Below, in pieces: positions 1 through 6,434 of a stretch of DNA of 6,457 nucleotides. The notes below the pieces were generated by a model. That model had not been told where the DNA came from and made no database searches. It saw only the letters and a list, made by a program, of their open reading frames with translations. The stretch covers positions 9,827 to 16,283 of the forward strand of contig DCGR01000024.1 of the NCBI GenBank assembly GCA_002315285.1, in the 5' to 3' direction. How positions within the stretch are numbered: position 1 is the first letter of the stretch; each line of letters opens with the position of its first letter. Both the position numbers and the translations under genes were made by a program. Source of the stretch: Bacteroides sp. UBA1773. GTDB taxonomy: Bacteria; Bacteroidota; Bacteroidia; Bacteroidales; Bacteroidaceae.

Positions 1-67
1 TAGCTCAGCTGGTTAGAGCGCATGATTCATAATCATGAGGTCCCCGGTTCAATCCCGGGTCCCGCTA
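1..67 (+). tRNA. tRNA with CAT anticodon (elongator Met likely), 5' truncated by window
   Basis: The window starts at tRNA position 8, so only the 5' acceptor strand (7 bases) is missing. The D arm is at 3-19 with GGTTA in its loop. The anticodon stem CATGA (21-25) pairs with TCATG (33-37) around the loop TTCATAA, giving anticodon CAT at 28-30. The T stem CCCGG (43-47) pairs with CCGGG (55-59) around TTCAATC. The 3' acceptor strand TCCCGCT (60-66) is followed by discriminator A67, and CCA is not encoded. CAT can be elongator Met or the minor Ile tRNA whose C34 is modified to lysidine. An initiator tRNA is unlikely because the anticodon stem lacks the three G-C pairs typical of it. Met is the default call; the missing acceptor half prevents a firm choice. 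Confidence 0.9.
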
Positions 68-78
68 CTTGAAAACAA

Positions 79-112
79 AGGTGTAACGCTTAATCGTGAC
101 ACCTCTTTTTTT
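79..112 (+). terminator. Intrinsic terminator after the tRNA gene
   Basis: AGGTGT (79-84) pairs with ACACCT (99-104). An inner ACG/CGT extension (86-88 with 95-97) follows one A/G mismatch, and the loop is CTTAAT. The stem is followed by C and seven T residues (106-112). It lies 11 bases after the tRNA 3' end, so it should end the tRNA transcript. The reverse strand has no T tract beyond the stem, so it is not a good terminator for the minus-strand operon. Confidence 0.85.
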
Positions 113-158
113 GCTGCAACAAACCTTGCAGTCCTCGGTTCTCAGCTCCCTCCATTTC

Positions 159-309
159 GGGGGACGTTTCTGCCCCCCGATAATGTTTCTGCCCCCTGAC
201 AACGGGGGTAATGTCAGATCATGGTCTCGTTGACCTGGTTGACACCAGCTGAAAAAGATATTCCTGAAACGATTGACAGCAAATTCCACTATACCTGAAC
301 GAGTTGACA
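159..309 (-). repeat. TGTCA-headed repeat series, possible end of an IS21-type element
   Basis: Read on the minus strand, four units begin with TGTCA, at 309, 278, 244 and 201. The first two are close copies: TGTCAACTCGTTCAGGTATA and TGTCAATCGTTTCAGGAATA, 31 bases apart. The third, TGTCAACCAGGTCAACG, is a weaker copy 34 bases on. The fourth begins TGTCAGGGGGCAGAAAC and is followed 19-20 bases on by another GGGGGCAGAAAC. IS21-family elements are known to have TG...CA termini and several repeated transposase-binding sites inside each end, which this matches in layout. No istA or istB coding sequence and no second end are visible, so this would be a remnant or solo end. An alternative is an array of binding sites for a regulator. 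Confidence 0.4.
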
Positions 310-340
310 GTGGTGTCAGCAGAGCAAAGGCTGTGTCTGA

Positions 341-468
341 GCACTGTTCGTTTCTTGGCAAGATTGGAGAGGGATCGATGCCCTCTTCAATCTTTGGATG
401 AGCAAGGGCATTAGCCGTCGCACGTCCGTTTCTTGGTGCGACAAAGGTAACACTAAATTTTAGTTTAC
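341..468. repeat. Direct repeat pair with three consecutive hairpins
   Basis: An 18-base sequence at 341-358, GCACTGTTCGTTTCTTGG, recurs at 420-436 with one base missing and one changed. Between the copies is a strong hairpin: 360-373 pairs with 381-394 (14 pairs including one G-T) around the loop ATCGATG. The second repeat copy sits inside another hairpin, GTCGCAC (417-423) with GTGCGAC (436-442). A third, AT-rich hairpin follows (GTAA at 447-450 plus ACTA, paired with TAGT and TTAC ending at 468, one bulge). None is followed by a T tract. The G-T pair would be an A/C mismatch in minus-strand RNA, which mildly favours the plus strand if the block is transcribed. Function unknown. Confidence 0.5.
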
Positions 469-645
469 ACCTGTTGTGTCATCTAAAAATTTCAAACAAT
501 ATGCACAAGTGCAAATCGCGTCGAGAGCTATTCCACGGGGCAGGCTGGGTGGCTCTCGTCGTTTCATTTTCCGCTGTCTCAGCTGGCAGTATCGCTGGCG
601 TGATTCCACCTTTTCGGATGGTCGCTACACTCCACCGAAGCACGG

Positions 646-1878
646 CTATTCGAATTGCAACACCTTGGCCGGATGAATGTGGGCAATGAGCTGTGAGGGA
701 ACAACGAGCATCAAGACAGATGCGGCCAATGTGCCGATGTTGAGCAAAAGCCAATGGGTGACGCCAAGTTCGATGGGGACTGCATTGACATAATAGGTGG
801 CCGGATCAAGAGCAATGGGTTGCCATTGTTGCTGGACAAAACATGCCACAAGCCCTATGACATTTCCCCAAATCATGCCTTTGCAGACAATCAGCGTGGC
901 AAGATGCAGGAACACGCTACGAACAGCGACATTGTCGGCTCCCAAAGCCTTCAGCGTGGCAATCATGGATGTGCGCTCAAGAATGAGGATGAGCAGACCG
1001 GCAACGACGGTGAATCCGGCTACGCCCATCATCAGGACAAGAATAATCCACACATTCATGTCGAGAAGGCGCAACCACGCAAACACGCCCGGAACAGCCT
1101 CCTCAACGGTGCAGACATAATAATCGGAATCGAGTCCGAACGCCATGGAGAGTTCATTGCGCATACGGTCTGTTTCCTCATAACGCTCGGCCGCGATCTC
1201 CATGCCGCTGGCCTGCTGCCGATCCCAATGGTTGAGACGAAGTACGGTGTGAAGGTCGGTGATGAGGAACAGTTCGTCGAACATGGTGAGATGGGTCTCA
1301 TAGATGCCTGCTACCGTGAGCTGGCGAGCCTTCATGTCGGAATCGTCCACATAATAGGTCCTGATTCTGTCGCCAACCTTCAGATGAAGTTTCATGGCGA
1401 AGGTGTTGCTGATGACGACCTGATTGGAAGCCACCGTATCGGTGAACTGAGGCATGTTGCCATCAATAAGGTGTTGTTGCAAATACCGTGTGTCATAGTC
1501 GCTGCCTATGCCCTTCAGCACCATCCCGAGGAAGTCGTTGTCGGTTTTTATCATTCCAGGCTTGGTTGCAAAGCGTTGTGCATGAGCCACACCCTTCACC
1601 TGCTTGACAAGAAGAAGTGTGGAATCGGACACGTGAATGGGAGCAGCATCGAATGAATTCTGCTGATGAAGGTTTCGGACTGTGAGTTCGGCCGTCACAC
1701 CTATTATCCTGTCTCTGACCTGATGTTGGAATCCTATGGCAACGGCAACCGAGAGAATCATTACGGCCAATCCAATACCTATTCCCGCTTGTGCGATGCG
1801 GATGGCAGGCCGGGAGACTCTCCTACTGTTGTCGTAGCTGCCGTACAGACGACGCGCGATATGTAGTTTCCAGTTCAT
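646..1878 (-). CDS. LolC/LolE-type ABC transporter permease
   Basis: This 410-residue inner-membrane protein has the layout of LolC/LolE/MacB-type permeases. A cytoplasmic N-terminus (1-27) and a first membrane helix (about 28-50) are followed by a large periplasmic domain (about 51-273) and three further helices (about 274-300, 321-348, 375-400). The segment ERTSMIATLKALGA (301-314) matches the coupling-helix region that contacts the ATPase in this family. Proteins of this type work with a LolD-like ATPase, in the Lol system to release lipoproteins from the inner membrane. The length fits LolC/E (about 400) and is too long for a typical FtsX (about 300). It is the last gene of the operon, starting 23 bases after the preceding stop. 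No LolD is adjacent; the only ATPase in the operon is the FtsE-like gene at the other end. The general family is secure; the substrate is not known. Confidence 0.85.
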   Translation of the reverse strand: MNWKLHIARRLYGSYDNSRRVSRPAIRIAQAGIGIGLAVMILSVAVAIGFQHQVRDRIIGVTAELTVRNLHQQNSFDAAPIHVSDSTLLLVKQVKGVAHAQRFATKPGMIKTDNDFLGMVLKGIGSDYDTRYLQQHLIDGNMPQFTDTVASNQVVISNTFAMKLHLKVGDRIRTYYVDDSDMKARQLTVAGIYETHLTMFDELFLITDLHTVLRLNHWDRQQASGMEIAAERYEETDRMRNELSMAFGLDSDYYVCTVEEAVPGVFAWLRLLDMNVWIILVLMMGVAGFTVVAGLLILILERTSMIATLKALGADNVAVRSVFLHLATLIVCKGMIWGNVIGLVACFVQQQWQPIALDPATYYVNAVPIELGVTHWLLLNIGTLAASVLMLVVPSQLIAHIHPAKVLQFE

Positions 1879-1901
1879 GAGCCGTCAAAAAACAGAACGT
1901 T

Positions 1902-3059
1902 TCACCTTACATGTCGTCCTTTGATGTCGTAATACAGATCGACCATTGGCATCAAGACATTCCAAAGGGGTATCAGCAAAATGTTGACATGGGCATTCAG
2001 CACCTTGGAATTGATTTTCAGCACTACTGCCTGCATCACCCAATGGGCGAGCAACAACGATGCGGAGAAGACCATCAGACTATTGTGATGAAGCAAAACA
2101 CCCATGATTATGCCTGCAATGACCAGGCAAAGAAAAAGAAGACGGCTGGCAACTTCGCAAAAGAGCCACAGCCTTCCCGCCCCCCTTAGCCTATGATTGC
2201 TTTGGGCACGATAGATCTTTTCGTTGTGCCAAGTTGTCGTGTACTTTGGGGTATCGATGTTGACAAGGCTCGAAGGGCTGATCTCTATCCTTGTGTTGTC
2301 GGGCGTGGCTATTTCGTTGACCAAGACATTGTCCTCACCACGTTCGATGTTGAGCTGGTGACTGAATCCGCCATTCGACATGAACAGGCGCTTGTGGTAA
2401 GCCATATTGGAGCCAATAGCCGAATAGGGACGATGGATGGCCGCCAAGCCCAACAAACAAAGCTGATGGAAAAACAAATCGAACTGAATGTATCTGTGCC
2501 AGAAACGACTTGAATTGGAATACTGGGCGGATCCAAGGACAACACCGGTGTCGTTGGTGAAATTGCGTGCCATCTGCCGAAGCCATTGATTGCTGGCAGG
2601 AGAGCAAGAAGGAGTGGTGAACACCAGCCAGTCGTGGTGACTGGCTTTGATGCCCATTGTGACACCCAATTTCCGATGGCTCAACTGCTTGCGCTGATCT
2701 GGCACAAAAGTGTGATACAAGTTGGAATATTGTAACCGGGTTTGGCTGAGCAACACATCCGTCTCGTAGGATGACTGGTCATACACCACTATGACTTCGA
2801 ATTGCGGATAGTCTTGCTGCAGGACCAATGGAAGATTCTTCTCGAGCTTTTCGTACAAGTCGTCGGCAACAATGATGACCGAAACAGGCGGCAAATTGTC
2901 AGTGCGGTCATTGGGGGCTTGCTGTCGTGTTTTCCCATACTTGGGAAGACGGGTGAAAAAGAACAGGTAATATGCCATCTGAATGGCAAACAAGACACTG
3001 ACAGGCAAAAGAAAAGCCAGAACATTCATAATCAGAATCGCTACAGGAAACAGTTTCAC
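1902..3059 (-). CDS. Membrane-anchored family 2 glycosyltransferase-like protein
   Basis: This is a 385-residue protein with an N-terminal hydrophobic segment (about 7-36), a cytoplasmic GT-A-like domain (about 57-270) and three hydrophobic segments near the C-terminus (about 301-323, 326-346, 356-376). PPVSVIIVADD (57-67) and FEVIVVYDQSS (87-97) match the nucleotide-sugar-binding start of family 2 enzymes. GED (241-243) fits the acidic catalytic-base motif. The usual DxD metal-binding site appears as TTPSC (148-152), with Thr149 and Ser151 where aligned family members have Asp, so activity or metal use may differ. The start is a GTG at 3059 overlapping the lysA stop as GTGA; an in-frame ATG ten codons in (3029) is the alternative. 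Sugar donor and acceptor cannot be told from sequence; the operon suggests an envelope polymer or lipid. Confidence 0.8.
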   Translation of the reverse strand: MKLFPVAILIMNVLAFLLPVSVLFAIQMAYYLFFFTRLPKYGKTRQQAPNDRTDNLPPVSVIIVADDLYEKLEKNLPLVLQQDYPQFEVIVVYDQSSYETDVLLSQTRLQYSNLYHTFVPDQRKQLSHRKLGVTMGIKASHHDWLVFTTPSCSPASNQWLRQMARNFTNDTGVVLGSAQYSNSSRFWHRYIQFDLFFHQLCLLGLAAIHRPYSAIGSNMAYHKRLFMSNGGFSHQLNIERGEDNVLVNEIATPDNTRIEISPSSLVNIDTPKYTTTWHNEKIYRAQSNHRLRGAGRLWLFCEVASRLLFLCLVIAGIIMGVLLHHNSLMVFSASLLLAHWVMQAVVLKINSKVLNAHVNILLIPLWNVLMPMVDLYYDIKGRHVR

Positions 3060-4219
3060 ACGTGAATCTCGTCAGACAGGTAACTTGCAGGCAGCTGCCG
3101 GCAGTTGTAGCACGACGCCATGGCCTCGCCATAAGCGCCGGCAGAACGAATGGCAATGAAGTCGCCCCGATGAGCCTTGTTGAGCTCGGAAGCCTTTTGA
3201 AACACATCACTCGACTCACAAATAGGACCCACCACATCGTAGGTTTGCTTTGCCTCTTCGGAACTGATGTTCTCGATCTTATGATAAGCCTGATACAAAG
3301 CCGGTCGGATAAGGTCGGAAAAGCCGGCATCAAGAATGGCGAATTGCTTGATGGCGCCTTGCTTGACGAAAGTGACGCGGCTGATGAGACTTCCGCACTG
3401 AGCGACCACCGCACGCCCCAACTCAAAATGCAGGGTCTGGTGTGCGTGGAGTTTCAGGTGATTGCGGAACACGCTGAAATAGCTGCTCAAGTCGGGTATT
3501 GGCTTCCGGTCAGGATGCTGATAGTCAACCCCCAACCCACCACCAACGTTGATATTCCCGACAACTATCTGTCGGCGTGACAAATGCTCCTGCAACTCGT
3601 TGATACGATTGCAAAGCGACACGAAATCGGCCATGTCGAGTATTTGTGAACCAATGTGGAAGTGGAGGCCGATGAACCTGACATGGGTAAGTCGGGAGAC
3701 CAAGTCGATGACTTTGTCCATATCCTCCATGGCAATGCCAAACTTGTTTTCGGCCAATCCTGTGGTGATGTTGGCATGGGTGTGCGCTCCCACATCGGGA
3801 TTGATGCGAAAAGCCACCCGAGCAGTCGTGGAAAGTTGCATTGCCAATTCGTTGATGACCTCCAATTCGGGAATCGACTCCACATTGAAACAACTGATTC
3901 CATTGCGTAGTCCTAACAGAATTTCCTTGTCGGTTTTCCCGACTCCAGCAAAAACGATGCTGTCAGAAGGGAATCCCGCATCAAGCGCAGTTTGTATCTC
4001 TCCACCACTCACACAGTCGGCTCCCAGTCCGTAGGCACTGATGATACGCAGGAGTTTAGGATTGGCATTGGCCTTGATGGCATAGTGTACCTTGTAGTTT
4101 CTTGTTTCCCGAACATGAGTGGTGATGGCAGCAAGCGTTTCGCGCAGGATTGCTGTGTCATAGTAATAAAAAGGTGTTTCGAGCTGACTGAACGACTCGA
4201 GAGGAAAAGAACCTTTCAT
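3056..4219 (-). CDS. lysA: Diaminopimelate decarboxylase
   Basis: This pyridoxal-phosphate enzyme converts meso-diaminopimelate to L-lysine and CO2, the last step of lysine synthesis, in the cytoplasm. The 387-residue protein has the fold-type III layout: an alanine-racemase-like barrel, then a C-terminal beta domain. The PLP lysine is Lys49 in HYAIKAN. HIGS (188-191) and GGGLG (226-230) are the phosphate-binding segments. ELGR (266-269) takes the place of the EPGR found in many LysA proteins. CESSD (334-338) carries the catalytic cysteine contributed across the dimer interface, and GAYG (361-364) supplies the substrate-binding tyrosine. The length is slightly short of the usual 400-420 but all motifs are present. 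Its ATG overlaps the lysC stop as ATGA, and its stop overlaps the next start as GTGA, indicating translational coupling. Confidence 0.96.
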   Translation of the reverse strand: MKGSFPLESFSQLETPFYYYDTAILRETLAAITTHVRETRNYKVHYAIKANANPKLLRIISAYGLGADCVSGGEIQTALDAGFPSDSIVFAGVGKTDKEILLGLRNGISCFNVESIPELEVINELAMQLSTTARVAFRINPDVGAHTHANITTGLAENKFGIAMEDMDKVIDLVSRLTHVRFIGLHFHIGSQILDMADFVSLCNRINELQEHLSRRQIVVGNINVGGGLGVDYQHPDRKPIPDLSSYFSVFRNHLKLHAHQTLHFELGRAVVAQCGSLISRVTFVKQGAIKQFAILDAGFSDLIRPALYQAYHKIENISSEEAKQTYDVVGPICESSDVFQKASELNKAHRGDFIAIRSAGAYGEAMASCYNCRQLPASYLSDEIHV

Positions 4220-5535
4220 AAAAACAAGAATTGGCTAAGTGATTGTAGCGCACGTTTCTTATCCAACTCCTTGATAAGGAAACTGATGTTGTAATTACTC
4301 CCACCGTAGGAAATCATACGGACAGGGATGTCGCGCATGGCATCGATGGCCTTTGCCTCAAATCCCACGTTTTCCCATTCAAGGTCGCCTACGACACAAA
4401 TGATGCACATGTCGTTATCGACAGTCACGGTGCCATACTGCTTCAAATCGGCCACAATTTCGTTGAGATGCCGGGTGTTGTCAATAGTCACCGACACTCC
4501 TACCTCAGAAGTACAAATCATGTCGATGGAGGTTTGATAACTCTCGAAGATCTCAAAGACCTTGCGCAGGAAGCCATAGGCCAACAACATCCTGCCGCTC
4601 TTGATTTTGATGGCAGTAATGTTATCCTTGGCTGCGACAGCCTTGATGTGAGCGGCGCCACACTCCGCCTGGTTGGAAATAGTGGTTCCTTCGGCCGACG
4701 GATCCATGGTGTTAAGCAAACGTACAGGAACATTGGCAAACTTCGCAGGTTGGATGCAAGTCGGATGTAAGATCTTTGCACCGAAATAAGCCAGCTCGGC
4801 CGCTTCCTCGAACTGCAAATGACGTACAGGAGTGGTATTATCCACTATGCGGGGGTCGTTATTGTGCATGCCATCGATGTCGGTCCAGATCTGGATTTCC
4901 TCGGCTTGGAGGACTGCGCCGATCAGTGAAGCCGAATAATCGGAACCTCCACGCTGCAGATTATCGACCTCGCCATAGGCATTGCGACAGATGAATCCCT
5001 GGGTAACATACAAGTCGGCATTGGGATGGAGGGCCAGTTGCGCCAACAGTTTCTCCTTGATGTATTCAAGATCCGGCTCGCCATCCTTGTCGGTACGCAT
5101 GAACTCCAACGCGGGAAGAAGCACTACATCCAAGCCCTGTTCCTTCAGGTAGTTGGTCATCATGTTGGTGGATATCAACTCTCCTTGGGCCAATATGACT
5201 TTTTCCTCGAAAGGGGTGAACACATCTTTTGTGAACGACGACAAATAGCTGAATTGGTCGCGCATGAAATGTTGCGTCTTCGTGCGATACTCCTCCGTTG
5301 CATACAGTTCATTCACGTGTTGTCCGTACTTGGCAGCCAATCGATTGATGACATCATTCGCGCCCTCCGGATTTTTCTTGTAGAGATAATCCGTAATTTC
5401 AACCAGTGTGTTGGTCGTGCCCGACATGGCGGACAGCACCACGATTTTCTGTGTACCATCGTTGATGAGTGCAGCAACGTTTTTCATTCGTTGTGCCGAT
5501 CCGACAGAAGTTCCTCCGAACTTTAAGACTTTCAT
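4216..5535 (-). CDS. lysC: Aspartate kinase
   Basis: It phosphorylates L-aspartate with ATP to give aspartyl phosphate, the first step toward diaminopimelate, lysine, threonine and methionine. The 439-residue protein starts with KFGGTS (5-10), followed by SAMSGTTN (35-42), QGELIST (117-123), RGGSDYSA (195-202), WTDIDGMHNNDPR (217-229) and KILHP (254-258), all typical of the amino-acid kinase domain. The region from about 305 on is a pair of ACT domains, with ICTSEVGVSVTID (340-352) and the closing MISYGGSNYNISFLI (407-421). These domains normally bind lysine or threonine for feedback control; the effector cannot be read from sequence. There is no homoserine dehydrogenase domain, so it is monofunctional. 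The ATG at 5535 overlaps the ftsE stop (ATGA) and is preceded by A-rich sequence rather than a Shine-Dalgarno site. Pairing with lysA suggests a role in lysine/diaminopimelate supply. Confidence 0.96.
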   Translation of the reverse strand: MKVLKFGGTSVGSAQRMKNVAALINDGTQKIVVLSAMSGTTNTLVEITDYLYKKNPEGANDVINRLAAKYGQHVNELYATEEYRTKTQHFMRDQFSYLSSFTKDVFTPFEEKVILAQGELISTNMMTNYLKEQGLDVVLLPALEFMRTDKDGEPDLEYIKEKLLAQLALHPNADLYVTQGFICRNAYGEVDNLQRGGSDYSASLIGAVLQAEEIQIWTDIDGMHNNDPRIVDNTTPVRHLQFEEAAELAYFGAKILHPTCIQPAKFANVPVRLLNTMDPSAEGTTISNQAECGAAHIKAVAAKDNITAIKIKSGRMLLAYGFLRKVFEIFESYQTSIDMICTSEVGVSVTIDNTRHLNEIVADLKQYGTVTVDNDMCIICVVGDLEWENVGFEAKAIDAMRDIPVRMISYGGSNYNISFLIKELDKKRALQSLSQFLFL

Positions 5536-6203
5536 TGTTGTATTTCTTTTATATTGTTATTCTCAAAGCAAAAAACACGGCCGGGATAATCCTCCAGATA
5601 GCTCATTTTGTGGGTGGTCATTACTATCGTGGCACCCAATTTGCATATTTGGCGTAAAAGCCTTATGATGTCGTTGCCCGTTTCCTCATCGAGGTTTCCG
5701 GTTGGCTCATCCGCCAGAATCAGTTTGGGCTCGTTGAGGATGGCCCGTGCGATGACGATTCGTTGCTGTTCGCCTCCAGAGAGCTCATGGGGCATCTTAT
5801 GCTTATATGCTTCCATACCGACCAACTTGAGCACATCGTCAATTCGTTCGTCGATGAGCTGTGAGTCTTGCCAGCCTGTCGATTTCAACACGAACCGAAG
5901 ATTCCGATACACACTTCGGTCGGTGAGCAGCTGAAAGTCCTGGAAAATGATACCCAACTTACGCCGTAGCTCAGGAATCATTTTCAACGACATCCGAGCA
6001 AGCTCATAGCCAAGCACTTGGGCTTGTCCACCAAGAATATCGGCTTCGCAGTACATGGATTTCATGAACGTGGTTTTTCCGGTGCCTACCTTACCAATAA
6101 AATAGACAAATTCGCCAGGCATGATTTCCAGCGAAACGTTTTTCAGAATTGTGTTCTCCTGACGACACAATGTGACATCGTTATATTTAATAATAGCATC
6201 CAT
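5532..6203 (-). CDS. ftsE: FtsE-type ABC transporter ATP-binding protein
   Basis: This is an ATPase of the FtsE/LolD/MacB class. FtsE acts at the inner membrane with FtsX to link septal wall hydrolysis to division. Starting at the ATG at 6203 it has 223 residues, the usual FtsE length. It carries Walker A GKVGTGKT (37-44), Q-loop Gln88 in FQDFQLL, signature LSGGEQQR (141-148), Walker B LILADEP (161-167) with Glu166, D-loop GNLD (169-172) and switch His198 in TTHKM. The stretch LLTDRSVYRNLRFVL (92-106) is closer to FtsE than to LolD. An in-frame ATG at 6254 would add 17 residues, but a good -7 promoter box lies within that extension, so 6203 is preferred. No ftsX is next to it; the permease at the other end of the operon is LolC/E-like. 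The stop overlaps the lysC start. Confidence 0.87.
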   Translation of the reverse strand: MDAIIKYNDVTLCRQENTILKNVSLEIMPGEFVYFIGKVGTGKTTFMKSMYCEADILGGQAQVLGYELARMSLKMIPELRRKLGIIFQDFQLLTDRSVYRNLRFVLKSTGWQDSQLIDERIDDVLKLVGMEAYKHKMPHELSGGEQQRIVIARAILNEPKLILADEPTGNLDEETGNDIIRLLRQICKLGATIVMTTHKMSYLEDYPGRVFCFENNNIKEIQQ

Positions 6204-6211
6204 ATCGATTG

Positions 6212-6219
6212 CAAAATTA
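6212..6219 (-). promoter_or_regulatory. Bacteroidota-type -7 box (TAATTTTG) for the ftsE-lysC-lysA operon
   Basis: On the minus strand TAATTTTG fits the TAnnTTTG consensus of the Bacteroidota primary sigma factor. Twenty bases upstream (6240-6243) is TTTT, a one-base departure from the TTTG -33 box, in an A/T-rich stretch. Only eight bases separate the box from the ATG at 6203. By comparison with known Bacteroidota promoters, transcription should start only a few bases before the start codon, giving a near-leaderless mRNA. Confidence 0.6.
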
Positions 6220-6268
6220 CGCAAAAAGCTTTGTCCGTGAAAATTTTTTTTCATTTTTTGGGAAAAGA

Positions 6269-6300
6269 TTTGCAGAGAATAAAAAAAGGTCTTATCTTTG
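6269..6300 (+). promoter_or_regulatory. Bacteroidota-type promoter for the tRNA-Asp genes
   Basis: TTTG (6269-6272) and TATCTTTG (6293-6300) match the -33 and -7 consensus exactly, with a 20-base spacer. The first tRNA-Asp gene starts 28 bases after the -7 box, leaving a leader of roughly 20-25 bases to be trimmed. It is divergent from the operon promoter; the facing -33 regions lie about 25 bases apart. Confidence 0.85.
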
Positions 6301-6328
6301 CACCCGCAATTCGGAAGAAGCGTCTTCT

Positions 6329-6402
6329 GGTGTGTTAGTTCAGCTGGTTAGAATGCCGCCCTGTCACGGCGGAGGTCATGGGTTCGAGTCCCATACACAC
6401 CG
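6329..6402 (+). tRNA. tRNA-Asp (anticodon GTC)
   Basis: A complete 74-base tRNA. Acceptor strand GGTGTGT (6329-6335) pairs with ACACACC (6395-6401), with some G-T tolerance. The anticodon stem GCCGC/GCGGC carries the loop CTGTCAC, anticodon GTC. The T stem ATGGG (6378-6382) pairs with CCCAT (6390-6394) around TTCGAGT. Discriminator G6402 is the base expected as an identity element for Asp. CCA is not encoded. It sits behind a consensus promoter and 32 bases before a second copy, with no terminator between, so the two are probably co-transcribed. Confidence 0.95.
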
Positions 6403-6434
6403 CTCGAAGGGTGAGTTGTGGGACATTATTTGTT

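Larger units (their letters stand above)
113..645. other. Gene-free, hairpin- and repeat-rich intergenic region
   Basis: No open frame here looks like a protein gene; the frames that exist cross the tRNA terminator or the repeats described separately, or overlap the permease 3' end. The region starts with a perfect small hairpin, CTGCAA (114-119) with TTGCAG (126-131). It then contains the TGTCA-headed repeats (159-309) and a three-hairpin block (341-468). A 12-base palindrome, TGCACAAGTGCA, is at 502-513. The stretch 514-645, directly downstream of the minus-strand operon, shows no clear intrinsic terminator and nothing else I can name. It separates two convergent units: the tRNA on the plus strand and the five-gene operon on the minus strand. 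Confidence 0.7.

Noticed and set aside
65..361. A 98-codon minus-strand frame
   Set aside because: It runs through the TGTCA repeats and hairpins and ends within the tRNA gene terminator area; the protein has no recognisable features.
360..394. The 14-pair hairpin as the terminator of the minus-strand operon
   Set aside because: It is about 250 bases beyond the stop codon and no T tract follows it on the minus strand.
113..468. CRISPR-like array from the repeated units
   Set aside because: Unit lengths and spacings are irregular (31, 34, 43 bases), copies are degenerate, and there are no distinct spacers or cas genes.
502..513. Palindrome TGCACAAGTGCA as an operator
   Set aside because: It sits downstream of the operon with no promoter close by on either strand; a single short palindrome is not enough to call a site.
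474..689. A 71-codon plus-strand frame with a hydrophobic stretch (VALVVSFSAVSAGSIAGVI)
   Set aside because: It starts at TTG with no promoter visible, overlaps the 3' end of the permease gene in antisense, and the hydrophobic segment alone is weak evidence.
754..1656. A 300-codon open frame on the plus strand
   Set aside because: It lies wholly antisense to the well-supported permease, has no recognisable domain, and its composition reads like a reverse-complement shadow.
5026..5526. A 166-codon plus-strand frame opposite lysC, and similar ones opposite lysA (3062-3580)
   Set aside because: Antisense to genes with complete family motifs; no domain features and no promoter in front.
6204..6254. 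A longer ftsE reading from the ATG at 6254
   Set aside because: The extra 17 residues have no family match and contain the promoter -7 box; the 6203 start gives the usual FtsE N-terminus.
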